NCBI GenBank assembly: GCA_002900995.3
Contig: CM035304.1
Location: forward strand, 268,877-332,876
DNA length: 64,000 nucleotides
Reading direction: 5' to 3'
Source: Ganoderma boninense
Taxonomy: Eukaryota; Basidiomycota; Agaricomycetes; Polyporales; Polyporaceae
Shown here: positions 45,580 to 57,584 of the stretch, piece after piece
How the letters are laid out: every line of letters starts with the position of its first letter
Position numbering within the stretch: position 1 is the first letter of the stretch
Translations under genes and position numbers: made by a program
Notes under the pieces: model-generated
Databases searched by the model: none
The model's input: the letters and a program-made list of their open reading frames with translations, nothing else
Told to the model about the DNA's origin: nothing

Positions 45580-47405
45580 GGGCCCCGGTCAGCCAGCGTG
45601 CACGCAATCCCACGCACGAAGCAAAGCAAGCCATCCGACAAGAAAAAAAACACGCACGGCAAGAACACCCGACTCCCTGTGAGGTGCATGCATCTCGTCC
45701 ACTCTCATCGTCACCACCCCTTGGACCGCCGCCCCCGGGCACGCGCGGGCACCAGCATCCGCATCCCGCAGCCACCCCCGGGCACGCGCGGGCACCAGCA
45801 TCCGCATCCCGCAGCCACCCCAGGGGAACGTTGTCCTCCACCCGGCCGGTGTCTATCACCACAGGCACGTACGTGCGCCGGCCCAGGGTGCGCGCTGCGG
45901 GCTTGAGGGCGCGAGCTCCGCGAGGAGGTGCGGGAGGCGCGGGTTCGCGAGCCACCATTTTTGTGTACTGCGCCTACCGCTAGCGCATCGCCGCGAGGAG
46001 GCGCGCCTTTCCTGTGCGTGGACGAGGCACGAGACGCCGTGCCTGCGGCGGTCGACCGACGGCGGGAGGCAGTCCGTGATAGCGATGCTGCGAGGGTCAG
46101 AGGCAGGTCGAGTCAGTCACAGAGGGAAGGATGGGAGAAGATGTGGGGAGGTACTAGGTGAAGGGCAACGTACGCGCTGCCGCCGCTCACGCAGGCGGAG
46201 TCGGCCTTGTCTGCAGGGGCGGACGGGGTTCTGCTCGAACGCGGCACTGGCGGCTCTGGCGTCGATCAGCTCCGAGAACGATAACCTGAGCGTCTTCGGG
46301 GCGCGCGCGATGCTCGCGGACTCGTCCACCGTGAACTTGACGAGGAGCCGGTGCGCCTTGAGAGGCCGCTGGTGCGCGATGTGTCGCACAGCGATCCATG
46401 AGACGGCTGAAAAACAGAAACAATCGTGAGTGGTATACGTATGCGCATGCATTAGTAACTGCCGAGGACGTACGAGTCGGGATGCAGGGTCACTGAAGTA
46501 CTTCCCCACGAGCGCCATCCTGTTCGTGCTCCAGTCCTCCCGAGGTTTACTAGTCGAGGTGACCGGCCGGGGAGGGATATTCTTGTGCTCTGTGCCCCAC
46601 GCCAGCTCGTCGACGCTCGGAAGATCCGACGTCGTCATCCACTGCAGCAGCAGAGAGAGCACATCAAGGCCAGGCCGAGCGTCGATGATCGAGTGCGAGG
46701 CATGCATAGCGAGCAAATACGCGTTGGGGGGTGCTATTGGGACGCGTGAGGCAGATGCGAAAATGCTGCTCAGAACTGTCGATGTGGATGTACGGTACGT
46801 AGATTGCAGGAAGAACCCGGGATCTTGAACCGGGCTGGGAATACAGTGGAAGTACTGCGTTGGCCGCCCAGGTATGTGGGGTGTCGACGTCCGGGAGAGG
46901 CGCATATACCCGGGGATGGAACCCGGGATGGTGGAGACCTACATTCGCACCTGTGCAGAAATTGCATGAACGTCATACAAACACGGGTCAGGTCGTAGTA
47001 AGCAGACTGCGTTGCAGGTGAAAAAGGACAGACGAAACCATGCTGGCTCCGCAGGATCACCTCAGCGTTACTACAGCTTCCTTCAAGCGACCTTCGAGAT
47101 CGCGTTCAGGGATCGTGCTAGTGAACTGGATGCCGATGGCGAATTGGCCCTTGCTGGTGTATGCGCAAAGAGGCTGTCAGTGCTTGTGCAGGCTGATATC
47201 CGAGTCAATGGGCTGCAGGACATACCCATGCTGGACACGTGGATTCTGGTCCATCCACAGTTCCATCCCGATGAGAGGCGTAACAGAGACGAATAGATGA
47301 GTTACCAGCCGGGGCTTGGTCCCATATCCGATGCTGAAGCAGTGAGACATACCGAATGATGGGCACGCATGGGCAGTGCTCCCAACCTGGTTCTGTTCGA
47401 GATAT
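45580..47405 (-). pseudogene. Acyltransferase D, decayed copy of A
   Basis: Minus-strand copy of gene A. The start codon is ATA instead of ATG at 47403-47405. The catalytic block HASHSIIDARPGLDVLSLLL is still readable, as are SVDELAWGTEHKNI and HRLLVKFTVDESASIARAPK. An exon carries a roughly 42-bp tandem duplication at about 45734-45822. The last two exons of gene A (HAWSLQGRLSVL and the C-terminus) are missing: the intron sequence jumps to the downstream region (compare 32070-32310 with about 45575-45600). Several frame changes occur. It is non-functional. Confidence 0.8.
45734..45822. repeat. Tandem duplication of about 42 bp inside pseudogene D
   Basis: The segment beginning cccccgggcacgcgcgggca is present twice in a row, ending each time in cgcagccacc. 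Genes A and B lack it. Confidence 0.8.
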
Positions 47406-48049
47406 GCTACGTGGTAGAGGATTGGATTGGATGGAGTTGGCCACGTGAAGTGGAGAGGAGACGGACGAGATGCGGGGCCTCACGTTGGCGGCGTCGCACC
47501 TTATAATAACTTCGACGGGGACAACATTTCCGAGGAGCATTACACCATCAGGCGGAAGCGAAATAAGTAGGTGGAAGCTTGACCTACAACCATAGCAAGG
47601 GAAGACTGTTCAATGACCGGTATAACGAAGGGAGAGGAGACAGGCCCACTGCCGGCGTCATACAACAGGCAATGCGGATGCCATATGTCGGCCGTATCTA
47701 AGTGAGCGAGCGTTTTAAAAGGCAGCACCACGTAGAGATTCCGAATACATGTCTGCAAGGGCGAGTCGAACGACTGCGTGGAGGTTAGGTTTGCAAATCG
47801 CGCAGGCAAGTCGTCCGAGCTGTACAACCTTGTTCCCACGCACGGGCCCCGGCCGCGGCTTGGCCGTTCGATTCTGGACGCTTGACTGTTTCTCCCTTCG
47901 ACTTGGACTTGTCATGCTGTCTAAGCCTTGCCTTGCTCATGGCTCTCAATTTACTATCGGCGACATAGAGCATACCTGAAGAGCTGTCTTGGCTTTCCAA
48001 CCTCGCACTGAATGCTTGAAGCTTGAAGAGTACCTTGCCATCATGCTGC

Positions 48050-49205
48050 GTGTCCCCGTGCTCTCCTTTGCTGTTGAAAGAGGTGTGGCTCGTTATGGAT
48101 GCACTCTACCACACCTCGTCTTCCGACTCCTGGATGTCCCTGCTACTGCAACAAGCCAACGTCTCACGACTGGTTCCTTGTCTGCCGGGTTTGGAGTGTC
48201 CACGCACAACGTCTTCTTCCCCATAGTTGAGGTCGCCGACCTCGCGCCTCTTCGTCGATTGTCCTCGCCTGCTAGAGCAGATCCCTCAACCGAGACCTAT
48301 TCACGCCTGATTATGTTCTCCCTTCTATGTCGGAATGTCATCCTCCTCCTCCTCCTCCTCCTCGGAATAAATGAAGACAAAACTGCACAGCATGCGCGTC
48401 TTTGGCGTCACTCGCATCTCAAAGGCCGCTACCTCGGATTCACGGGTAAGAGACCGGAGAGTTCTCCCCATTCCTGCCTGAAGCTGACCTATGCCGCACG
48501 TTGTCTTCTCTTTCTCAACTTCCTTCTGAGCTTGCAGACATACCTCTCCTACAGCAATTCCCGACAAAGTACGAGCTCCTCTGGTCAACGTTCGCATGTC
48601 CTTCTTTATTAACCTCACGCGCACCGTGCACGGCCTCGCAATACTAAAGGTTGGGCGAAACCCCTTCGATCTCCTCCTATTCATGCTCAACCGCGCGGCG
48701 GACGATGAGCGTGCCGGCTTTCAGCTGAAGGTCGAGGACCTCACAGTAAGTGCCGTCCCACTCACCTAGGCTTCGTATTCCTTCATCACTTCGCATCGTC
48801 CCTGTCCACATCTCCCTGCGTCCCAGACTCGTTCACCGCCGTCCCCGCATCCTCGGTGCGCCCGGAAGAGACGACATCAACGATTCACCCAGCGTTCGAA
48901 GCTTAGCTCCCGCGCGCGCAGTTAGTCGTCACTCCTACGGAAGCTTTGAGCCGCCGCGGATGGGTGCCATAGAGCTCGTTGTATGCGTGATCGAACGCAC
49001 GTGGTGGGTAGAGATGGTAGCGCGCGAGTGCTTTTCGCGCATATATGCGCTCGTGCGGGTATGGGCAGCGTTCTGGAGATGTAAGTCCTGCGATGGCTAT
49101 GTCACTGGCACGCGCATGGGTGGACGGGATACCGATATCTTGCGCCCGCATAGGGTCCTGGGACGACTACGTGTGGTCGGAGGACAGGTTGTGTGTACAC
49201 GGGAG
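48050..49205 (+). pseudogene. F-box pseudogene related to the spacer gene at 36155
   Basis: Pieces in different frames match the 36155 gene. VWLVMDALYHTSSSDSW matches the F-box start, and a WFLVCRVWSVHAQRLL-type stretch near 48165-48215 matches SWSLVCHAWRMYAQSLL. KVEDLT with a donor (gtaagtgccg) lies at about 48735-48755, the same position as in that gene. ELVVCVIERTWWVEMVAREC near 48975-49035 matches the C-terminal WWADTVAREC block. Frameshifts and deletions separate them. It lies just outside the right palindrome arm. Confidence 0.7.
48341..48362. repeat. (TCC)n microsatellite
   Basis: About seven tcc units inside the F-box pseudogene. Confidence 0.9.
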
Positions 49206-49528
49206 TGAACCACGGGCTGTAAGTATATGCATGCGGACATCGATGGGATAACAACATGTCTGCTGTCCACCTGTCATCGAACGTCTGGGCTCCCACTACA
49301 CTATGCTTCGACCCGCTGTCATCGTAGGATTCGTTGTGTTCCGGTAACCAACTGCCAGATACGTCGACCCAACCTTATCGCTGTCCTTGGAATCACTGTG
49401 CCCTGCCTGCTATTAGTATCCCTTGCTCAGTATTACCATCCGTTCTCTGAGTCATCGCAACCCTTCACCCCGCCCCCCCTGCTTCGGCTCCTCGCTCCCC
49501 TTTCCGATTCCATCCCTCTCACATTGAC

Positions 49529-51056
49529 ATGTCTGTGGCAACGTCCACTGGAAACTGGGATACGGAATCCTCCCTGCAACCGCACCGACAGATCCCCACG
49601 GAGGTCTGCGAAAACATAATCGACATGCTGTACTCGCTGACCGTCAGGGACACGACCGCGAACATCACCACCCTCCACAGCTGCTCTCTCGTCTGCCGGG
49701 ACTGGCGTATTCGCGCTCAGAAGATGCTCTTCTTCAAGGTCCAGCTGTCTGACGGCGCGTCTTTGCACAGGTTCTCGGCCGTCCTCGACCTCGGACAGCA
49801 TCTCCGCCACTACGTGCACGAAGTCCTCCTGACCGGCCACCATCTCCACACCACCGCCAGCATCCTCACGTCGTTCCCCGCGATCTGTGCAGGACGGCTG
49901 CCTAACCTGTGGAGCGTCGCGGTCGTACATCTCATATCGACCCAGACGCATCTGTATCCCAGAACACCAGACCCTCCGAAGATAAAAACCCTCCCCTACG
50001 TCCCTCTCCATCGGAGCTTTCCATGCCTTCTGTCCTCCTTCACGGCGCTCGCCCATTTGTTGCTGCAATTCACCACGTTCAACTCCTTTACAGAGTTTAT
50101 GCGAGTTCTCCAGAGGCTACCCAACTTGGAGGCTCTCGCTTGCAACTCCGTCCGCTGGATCGCCCCTGGCCTGAGCTCCCACCCCCTCACTTGGCCGCCG
50201 GGCGGCGTGATAGATACGCGCCCCCTCGCTCTCATTTCCCCCAAGCTGCGAGAATTATATGTAAGCGTCTCCGTTGTCACGCCGCCATATGATCTGATGG
50301 CTATCCTGTCCGAAGCTGTCAAACATCGCCATGTATGCGGTGAATACGTTGATATCAGCATGTGGTCCGCATTTGACAAGCTTCGGCGTAACTATTCCTC
50401 TCCTAGACAGTCGGGAGGGGCTCTCTCCAGGTCTGTAGTCTTCCTCTCCGAATCACAGCCGGAATGATGATCTTGATCGTCGTGCCAAATGTTGCCACCA
50501 CAGGTCAAGGAACCGACCTGAGCCCATGCCCGGAGCTGAAAAACCTTCATTTTCAGTTCAAACCAGGTTTCTTGGAGGATGCCCAATCGACCGACCTTGT
50601 GAAGGCGATGCTTGCGGCGTGGACACCCCAACGCCCTTCACGCCTTCAGATTTCCGCTTACAAGTACCACCAATTTACCCGCGAGGCTTTCGCAGACATC
50701 TTGCGCGCTCTCGGCCCCATTATCGACGCGTGGATACCACGACCCCAGGCTGATTCTCACTTGAGCAACTCAAGGGATATTCGACATTTGAACTATCGTC
50801 TAGTAGTTCGCATACACGAGCAGGAGGGCCAGAAGCAGTGGTGGCGCGATTGCGTGAGCAGATGCTTCCCTACTTGGGTGCGGTTGCAGCGGCTGCATAT
50901 TGACTTTCGTACTCGTGAGTGTCCTATGTTCTGCAAACACGCCACGGAATTCCGATATTAACATGAATGCGTTATCCAACAGCCATGGATAAACATTCTA
51001 GATGGGATACTGGGAGCTCTGGCAGGATGAGCCCTTCTGAACGCAATAGATCATAG
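49529..51056 (+). CDS. F-box protein
   Basis: ATG 49529. The F-box is IPTEVCENIIDMLYS...TTLHSCSLVCRDWRIRAQKMLF at residues about 25-70. Leucine-rich segments follow, including HLRHYVHEVLLTGHHLHTTA and LPNLEALACNSVRWI. Exon 1 ends at 50260, exon 2 is 50316-50430 (115 nt), and exon 3 begins at 50514 with QGTDLSPCPELKNLHF. Exon 3 contains FTREAFADILRALGPIIDAW and KQWWRDCVSRCFPTWVRLQR. A good donor (gtgagtgt, about 50914) and a cag acceptor near 50981 suggest a short last exon ending at 51056; unspliced, the frame would stop at 50961. No lesion is seen. Predicted SCF substrate receptor. The tandem paralogue at 51435 has the same exon phases. Confidence 0.78.
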
Positions 51057-51434
51057 AAGGTTGTCGCCGTGCCGTGTAGCGACAGAGCGCGGGCTGTCAT
51101 GCGTGTTGTGATGATTTTGAACTGTCCAGTTATTGCAGGGATTGTTGTCAACAAGCTGCTCCTGGTATGAGTTCGGAGAACATTGGTATAGGGGTGCGCG
51201 CCGGGCGTAGGTACTTAGGGAAGAAGGAATTGAATTTAAACTCACAAAAGCCCGCAAGAAGGGAGGCCGTAGCGCCTCGCGCAATACAGTGCTAGCACTG
51301 CTGAGGAGATAGAACGATGATAAGGTGCTATCTCAATCACATATGGCTCCCGCGCCAAACATTTCCCACTGGCTTCCAGCTCCACTCCCTCGACCTCCAT
51401 CGAACGAACTGCCACACCCCCTGCCAGTGGCGAT

Positions 51435-52892
51435 ATGCCCGACTCGTTTCCTCAAACAACGATGGAAGCACCCCGTCATCTCCCCACGGAGGTCTGTGAA
51501 AACATCATCGATATGTTTTACTCCAGATTCGTCTCGCAGACCCGTGGGGACATCGTCACGCTGCATAGCTGCTCTCTCGTCTGCCAGGCGTGGCGCATTC
51601 GATCTCAAAGGATGCTCTTCTACAAGGCCCAGCTTTACGATGGCGCTTCACTGGAGAGGTTCTCCGCGGTCCTCAACCTCGGGCCACATCTCCGTGGCTA
51701 CGTCCGCGAAGTCATCCTCACCGGATACGACCTGCAGACGACGGCGAGCATCCTCACGCTGTTCCCTGCCCTCTTCGCCGGACGCCTTCCAAATCTCTGG
51801 AGACTAGTCGCGGTCCATCTTCCGGAGGCCGTGCCGTGGTATCCGCGGCCGTCGAACCCGCCGAAGCCACCCAAGGTGCTGCCATACGTTCCTCTGCATC
51901 CACGGTTCTCCGCCTTTCTCTCCGCCTTCACCACGGTCACGACGTTTGTCATACACGATGCCACCTTCCGTTCTTTCAGCGAGTTCGCTCGGATGCTCCA
52001 CGGCCTCCCGAACTTGGAGGTCCTCCTGTGCGATTCCGTCCGCTGGATCACCCCTGGGGGCTCCCTTCCTGGCGCCGATTTCACGATGGTGCAGCCTGGC
52101 CACTGGGCAGTGGGGGAATTTAGACTCCCTCCGTTCGCCCCAGCCCTTGAGATGCTTCATGTACGTCCCAACCATCTGACATTTTCTTCCGAGTCTCCGC
52201 ATGATCTCACAGTACTCTCTCAGCTTCGAAACATGCACCTGTATGGCGCCGAACGGCTGGTATGGACGCGAGGTCCCTATCTGACAGCCTTGGAGATCAC
52301 GGTGCCTCTCGTGAACATTCCGGAACAACCTGCCGAAGGTGTGCACTCCGTTGCGCTGATAGTCTAAGGGTGTTTTTTTTGTTTCACCCAGGCTGACAGT
52401 TGCTGCGCATACAGTCAGAGGAATCGACCTGGGCTCCTGCGTCGGGCTGCAGCGCTTGCATTTTCGCTTCAGGCCGAGCTTCTCCCGGAAGACGTATTTA
52501 TCCGTCGTCAAAGGCATGCTTCAGTCGTGGGACCCCCGGCACGTCTCGCGCCTTCAATTCGCCATCGACGACGGCCACAAGTTCACGCGCGAGGGTTTTG
52601 CGAACGTGCTCCGGACCGCCAGCCTCTTCGTCGACACGTGGATTCAACTTGAACCGAAATTTAAAGACGAGGCTCCTCCCGACAGCCCATCGCCATCGGA
52701 GAAGAAACATCGCCACCGCGACTGCCAGTTAACTGTGTGTATCAACGACTTGGAGATGTGGAGAGGCTGGTGGTGGGAATGCCTCGTGCGCTGCTTCCCC
52801 ACGTGGGTGAAGCTGGGGCGGTTGATTATGCAATTTGAGAGCGGTGAGTGCATACCCACATCCTGCGATGCGACTTCCGTCAATGACATGTG
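51435..52892 (+). CDS. F-box protein, tandem paralogue
   Basis: ATG 51435 (a second in-frame ATG at 51462 may also be used). The F-box is LPTEVCENIIDMFYS...TLHSCSLVCQAWRIRSQRMLFY. The body follows the 49529 gene closely: GYDLQTTASILTLFPALFAG, LPNLEVLLCDSVRWITPGG. Introns are 52161-52223 and 52339-52414, giving a 115-nt middle exon as in the paralogue. Exon 3 carries GIDLGSCVGLQRLHFRFRPS, FTREGFANVLRTASLFVDTW and WWWECLVRCFPTWVKLGRL. A donor-like gtgagtgc at about 52840 may lead to a further small exon; otherwise the stop is at 52892. No disabling change is visible. Confidence 0.78.
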
Positions 52893-53222
52893 AATAGCGC
52901 TCGGTAGAGCCCTTCAATGGGATAGAAACCAGTAGCATCTTGCTTTGGCACATGGCACAAGGTATTCGACAGTCCATGTCACCTTGAAAAACATTTTATC
53001 TTGAACTGCGGGACCAACAGAGCTGTCCTGCGTCGTCCTCCATTCCTCCATGTATCACCATCCATGTCGCGCGCAGAACGTTGGGGAAAATATCGTCTAT
53101 ATTCGCTAAATTGAAACCGCGTATCCCTCTGTCCTCTCGCATGTGTCGCGTTCACGGCCCTCGCACCATTTTAAACCCATGCACCAAGTCGGCGTTTCTG
53201 AAAACCTTGTACTCGTCACAGG

Positions 53223-56200
53223 TCACAGCCTGCAAGCTTCCGACCCGCTACGCCAGCGCCCCATCGGAGCATTCCCCTTCTTTTTTGAGGACACGCCGCC
53301 GAGCGCGGGAAACGCGTTCGGGCCGTTTCCTTGCCCTACCAAGCGCATCGCGCTTAGCCCTACGCTCAACGTCTGAGATGCGCCTGCCGCGCTCGGGCAC
53401 TTGAGCTGGCGGCGGTCGACTGTATCAGATGAAGTGGGTGACGACCGCGTTAGAGGGTTATCGACGCGAGTGGTCATAGGGCGGGCGGGCGGCTGCGCAG
53501 CGACGACAGGGACAGTGCGCTGTACCACCATAGCCACAGGAGGGCCACCTGGGCGTGATTCCAGCCTTGCAGACGGGTATGGTCTGGAGGTGGCGGAGCT
53601 CGCCCCTGGCCCGCCGCCATCCGCAAGTATGCTGCTGGCGGCGGGCGCCCCAGGGAGACTCACTCGCCTGTCGGAGAGCGCGAGCGCGTCGACCCACGCG
53701 TCGTGCGACCCGGTCCAGCGCCGTGCGAGCTTGCCAAGCAGCGTGTCGCGCCCGGCGTCGCTCAGGAAGCGGCGGTTCGTGACGAGAACCATGCCGGTGC
53801 TGCACCGCGTGAGCATGACGTTCATGCGGTTGAGCATGCACAGGAAGCCCGGGCGCGTCGTGCGCACGGTCGAGACGATCACGTACGGGGCTTCGTGGCC
53901 TGGTGGAGAGCCGTGTATGTCAGAGACTTTGGGCACTGCAGAGACGGGGAGAGAGAAGGGAAAGGCCGTACCTTGGAAGCTGTCGACGTTGTAGACGCTC
54001 TCCCACGGGAGGTTTTCCTGTTTCAGGCGCTGCGCGATCGCGTTCCGCTGGGCGTCGTAGGGCGTTATGATGCAGAACTCGAGGCGTTTGTAGTAGTTCT
54101 TGACGATGTTGACTACCGCATGGACCTCTTCTGTGTTCTATGTAGGTCGTCAGAACACACATAGCCGGAAAGCTCCAATACACAGCTGGAGCGCTCATGG
54201 CCGCGTACTGACCTTCCAGCCTGGAGCCATCGATTCTTCAGCTCCTTTGCGAACGTCGACGAATCGCACGCAAGATGTGTCTGTGATTTTGTGGACGGAC
54301 TTGAGCTTTGAGTTGTACACCTCTTCCGAGATGAACTCTCCTAGCGGGACAGGCATGCGGTACTGCGTGTTGAGGAAGTACGCCGATGGCTTTATATGCT
54401 TGAAGTCAAAGATGGTCTTCATGAGCGAGGCGGTCTCCTTCCCGAATGGCGGGACTGAGAAGAACAATTTTTATCAGCAAAATCCGTCATCCGTGAAGTG
54501 AACCAACGAGGTTCGTGACTCACGCTGCTTCGGGTCCCAAACATGCACACCTTCTGCAGCACACGGAATTTGTGGAAGAGATGCTGTATGCGTCGCTACC
54601 TCAACGTTTGCGTCCCGGGTAGAAAACGAAAACTACTCACCATGAACTCGAACGAGTCGATTTGCGACGCTTCGTCCACGATCAGACGCTCGACGGGCAC
54701 GAGGTCGTACATACCGCAGCTGTCAAGACCGGGGTTGGACAGCATGGATACCGTGCACAGGATGACCGTCGAGCCCCCAATGAATCTTTCAGCAGCTACA
54801 GGGTCGACAAAGAGGTCATCTGAGCGAATGAGATGTTTCTCGATCGCCTCGTAAAGATGTTCGTGCCTACACACAGATATCAGGATACGGTCCTCGCGAC
54901 ACAGAACGCGAATGAAGACACACCACTCCACGTAGAACTCTTTCGACACGATGAGCTTGAAGTCCACGTCGTGCTTGATCAGCGTCCGCGCGATGTTCTT
55001 CACGCCAACGTTGCTCTGTGCGATGACCCACGCGGGTTCTCCGCACCTGTCCCACTCCTCCAAGGCGACCGAGATCGTCCTCGTCTTGCCCGTCCCTGGT
55101 GGTCCTGCAGCGCCATCTTCAGGACGTGGAATAACTACAACTTAGACACAGCGACGTACCGTGAACGACGACGAGAGACTCACTATCCGACCACATCGCG
55201 CGCACCACGTCCTTCTGCGCTGCGTTCAGCGCCGCGAACGACGCGCTCAACGCATAACCATAACCGTTGTCTTCATCGCCATCGTCGCTCCCGTCCCTCC
55301 CACCTATTCTTCTCCCCGTGCCCGTCCCTGTGCCGTGCAGGCCCTCCGGGAACCATAGCGCGCGCACGAACGGCGCGTCCACCAGCGCACTCAGCTCGCC
55401 CCTCAGCAGCCGCAAGACAAACTCGTCGCGCGCGCGCTCCGCGAGCGTGGGCTCCTCGCGGCCGACCGTCCGGATGCGCTGGATGTCGCCGCGGAAGTTG
55501 CCCCCGTGCAGGGCGACACCGGTGCGCCTGCCCTCGGCGTGCACGGCGTGGCCCGTGATGGTGCGCCCGTGCGTCGTCTCGAGAACGACTGTGGTCTGTG
55601 GATCCGGATGGGCGATTGGGTTCGTGCGCGGTCAGCATGAGGCGGAACTCGAACGTGCATGACACGAGGCAGCGGCCGCTGAAGCAGCCGGCGCGGACCA
55701 CAGAAGGGCATGTGCCACTTGCACCTGGCAGCACGGGGAAAGATCTGTTGCAGGACGTACCTGTCTGCTCCGGCGGACGCGCGTGTTGTATCGGGCATTC
55801 TCGATGACGATGTTGGCCGTCCTTGTCGAGCACGACGCCCTCGAACTCCTTCTCGGACTGCGCCGGCTTCTCGGCCTCGAGCAGCGCGATGTTCGTGACG
55901 AGCTCCGCGAGGCATTGGAGATGTGGTTTAGGGAGGTTGTCGGTGTCCACCTTGAGTGCGGAGAGGGCCGCGTCCTCGGACGATTCGGCGATGCTGGGTG
56001 AGTGGTTGGGAGCGTATCAACAACACTGCCCAGCGGAGAAGCTCTTCGACGAAGAAACACGCACAGCGCTGACAGCCAGGCCCGGAGACAGATATTCCGT
56101 TCCTCATCTTCGTGCCACAGGGCGTGTATGCGGTGGCGATTGACGTCTGGATGGAGCCTGGTCGATGCCAGCTCCGCAGGCGTATCTGGGTTCGCGGCCG

Positions 56201-56812
56201 AGATGGAGAAGAGGGTGGAGAGGTCGACGCCGCGGACGCGCAGCCCGCACTGCTTGTGAGATGCAACGCGAGCCGCGCCATGTCGAAGGCGACAAGCTGG
56301 CATCTCGCGCTCGCGAGCAGCCGCACGAGGTCGTCGCTGTCAGCTCTCAGCCCACTTTGTCCGAGGGAAACTTGGAAGATATGAGTGCGGGTGGCGAACA
56401 CCANNNNNNNNNNNNNNNNNNNNNNNNNNNNNNNNNNNNNNNNNNNNNNNNNNNNNNNNNNNNNNNNNNNNNNNNNNNNNNNNNNNNNNNNNNNNNNNNN
56501 NNNACGTCGACCTCGCCGTTCTTCGCGCAAATACCGGAGAGAGAGGCCCAGGACGGGGGTATCGTTATCAAGGATATGCCTGTGGATGATTGAAACATCC
56601 TTTGGGGCGAGCTTCCGCAAGGCGATCGATTGAGGCGCGATACCGAGATCGGAGGGTATGAAGCACTGCTGGACGAAAGATGTCATGATTAAGAGGATGG
56701 CGATGAGGAGAGGAGGAGAAGAGAAGAGAGACTGACCGTATAACCAGAGGCCCGTTTTGTAGGCTACGCAGGACAAACATGTGGTGGTCTCTTTTCCAAG
56801 TACATCGCTCAT
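53223..56812 (-). pseudogene. DNA2/NAM7-type SF1 helicase gene with N-terminal exonuclease-like domain, frame-disrupted
   Basis: Likely start is ATG 56812 (MSDVLGKETTTCLSCVAYK). After the assembly gap the segment HIFQVSLGQSGLRADSDDL, then LVAFDMARLAL and RVRGVDLSTLFSI resembles an RNase D-type 3'-5' exonuclease fold. Helicase parts are clear: ALNAAQKDVVRAM, Walker A GPPGTGKT (split by an intron, 55082-55111), Walker B VERLIVDEASQ (about 54666), FLNTQYRMPVPLGEF, ITPYDAQRNAIAQ, and VSTVRTTRPGFL...RMNVMLTRC. The frame must change without a good intron at about 56270 (exonuclease region), 55800 and possibly 55640. These may be true lesions or sequence errors near the 56404-56503 gap. Family members act on RNA or DNA. 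The exact orthologue is not identified. Confidence 0.65.
56404..56503. other. Assembly gap (100 N)
   Basis: A run of 100 unknown bases inside the helicase gene. The true length is unknown, so about 34 or more residues of the protein cannot be read. Confidence 1.
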
Positions 56813-57580
56813 TGGCGTCAGAATTCGAATGAGGTGATAAGGACGGTGACTCACAAGGAAATGGGCCGTTCGGGGGCGCGGCGCGGCGTATTCGTTGCTG
56901 CGGTAACGGGGATTGGATGGTGGCCGGATGCGAACTCGGATCTGCAGGAATGGCAGGACCAGGTGGCAACTGCGAGGAATGTGGACGTCATGAAAGTCCT
57001 TTGGAACAGAGTACATAACAGCGGTCTGTGTTCCACGGGATACTTGTCCATTGTAAGCCAGAACGTAGTAGGATTAGTTAAGACAATAGATTCCAGAAAA
57101 TAAAAGACCGTAGGCAAGGTGTCGTAGCATGCAGCCACGGCGTGTTGATGATGATAGTGGCGAAGTAGCTGACAAGGACTTGTACCTTCGGAGGAAAATG
57201 ATCTGCTATTCAGTTAGGCAGTGGTTAGCCCCCCTCGAGTAGCACCCGCGGCCTGCCACCGTGTACCCAGGCCAGGATATGGGAGAGGGGGAAGGGGGTC
57301 TAGGCGCCACATCAGCAAACCTGAGAGGATGAATTCGCGCTATCAACGCTATGTTACAAGGTGGAATAGTGCACAACCAGTAAGGGGACAAGCAGAGCAG
57401 GAAGATGCCACCGTTGATGCAAGTATTAGTGGTGGTAAATATACTGACCGGACGGGCAAGCCAACTCACAACAGATCGCGTCCGGTACCACTCCCGCGAC
57501 AGTCCGGCGGCCGGAGAGAAACGGGAGACGGGCGCTTCCCCTCGCGCTTCGTCTCTGACGAATTCTTGCCACTACTATGC
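56813..57580. other. Intergenic region upstream of the helicase gene
   Basis: No gene recognised. It would hold the helicase promoter on the minus strand. Confidence 0.45.
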
Positions 57581-57584
57581 GCAC

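Larger units (their letters stand above)
42205..47780 (-). repeat. Right arm of the large inverted duplication
   Basis: Reverse complement of about 29480-35640, separated from it by a 6.6-kb spacer. Both acyltransferase copies in this arm are broken. A deletion in copy D accounts for part of the shorter length. Confidence 0.9.

Noticed and set aside
45700..45830. CRISPR-like direct repeats
   Set aside because: There are only two tandem copies of one 42-bp segment without spacers, inside a fungal pseudogene. It is a simple tandem duplication.
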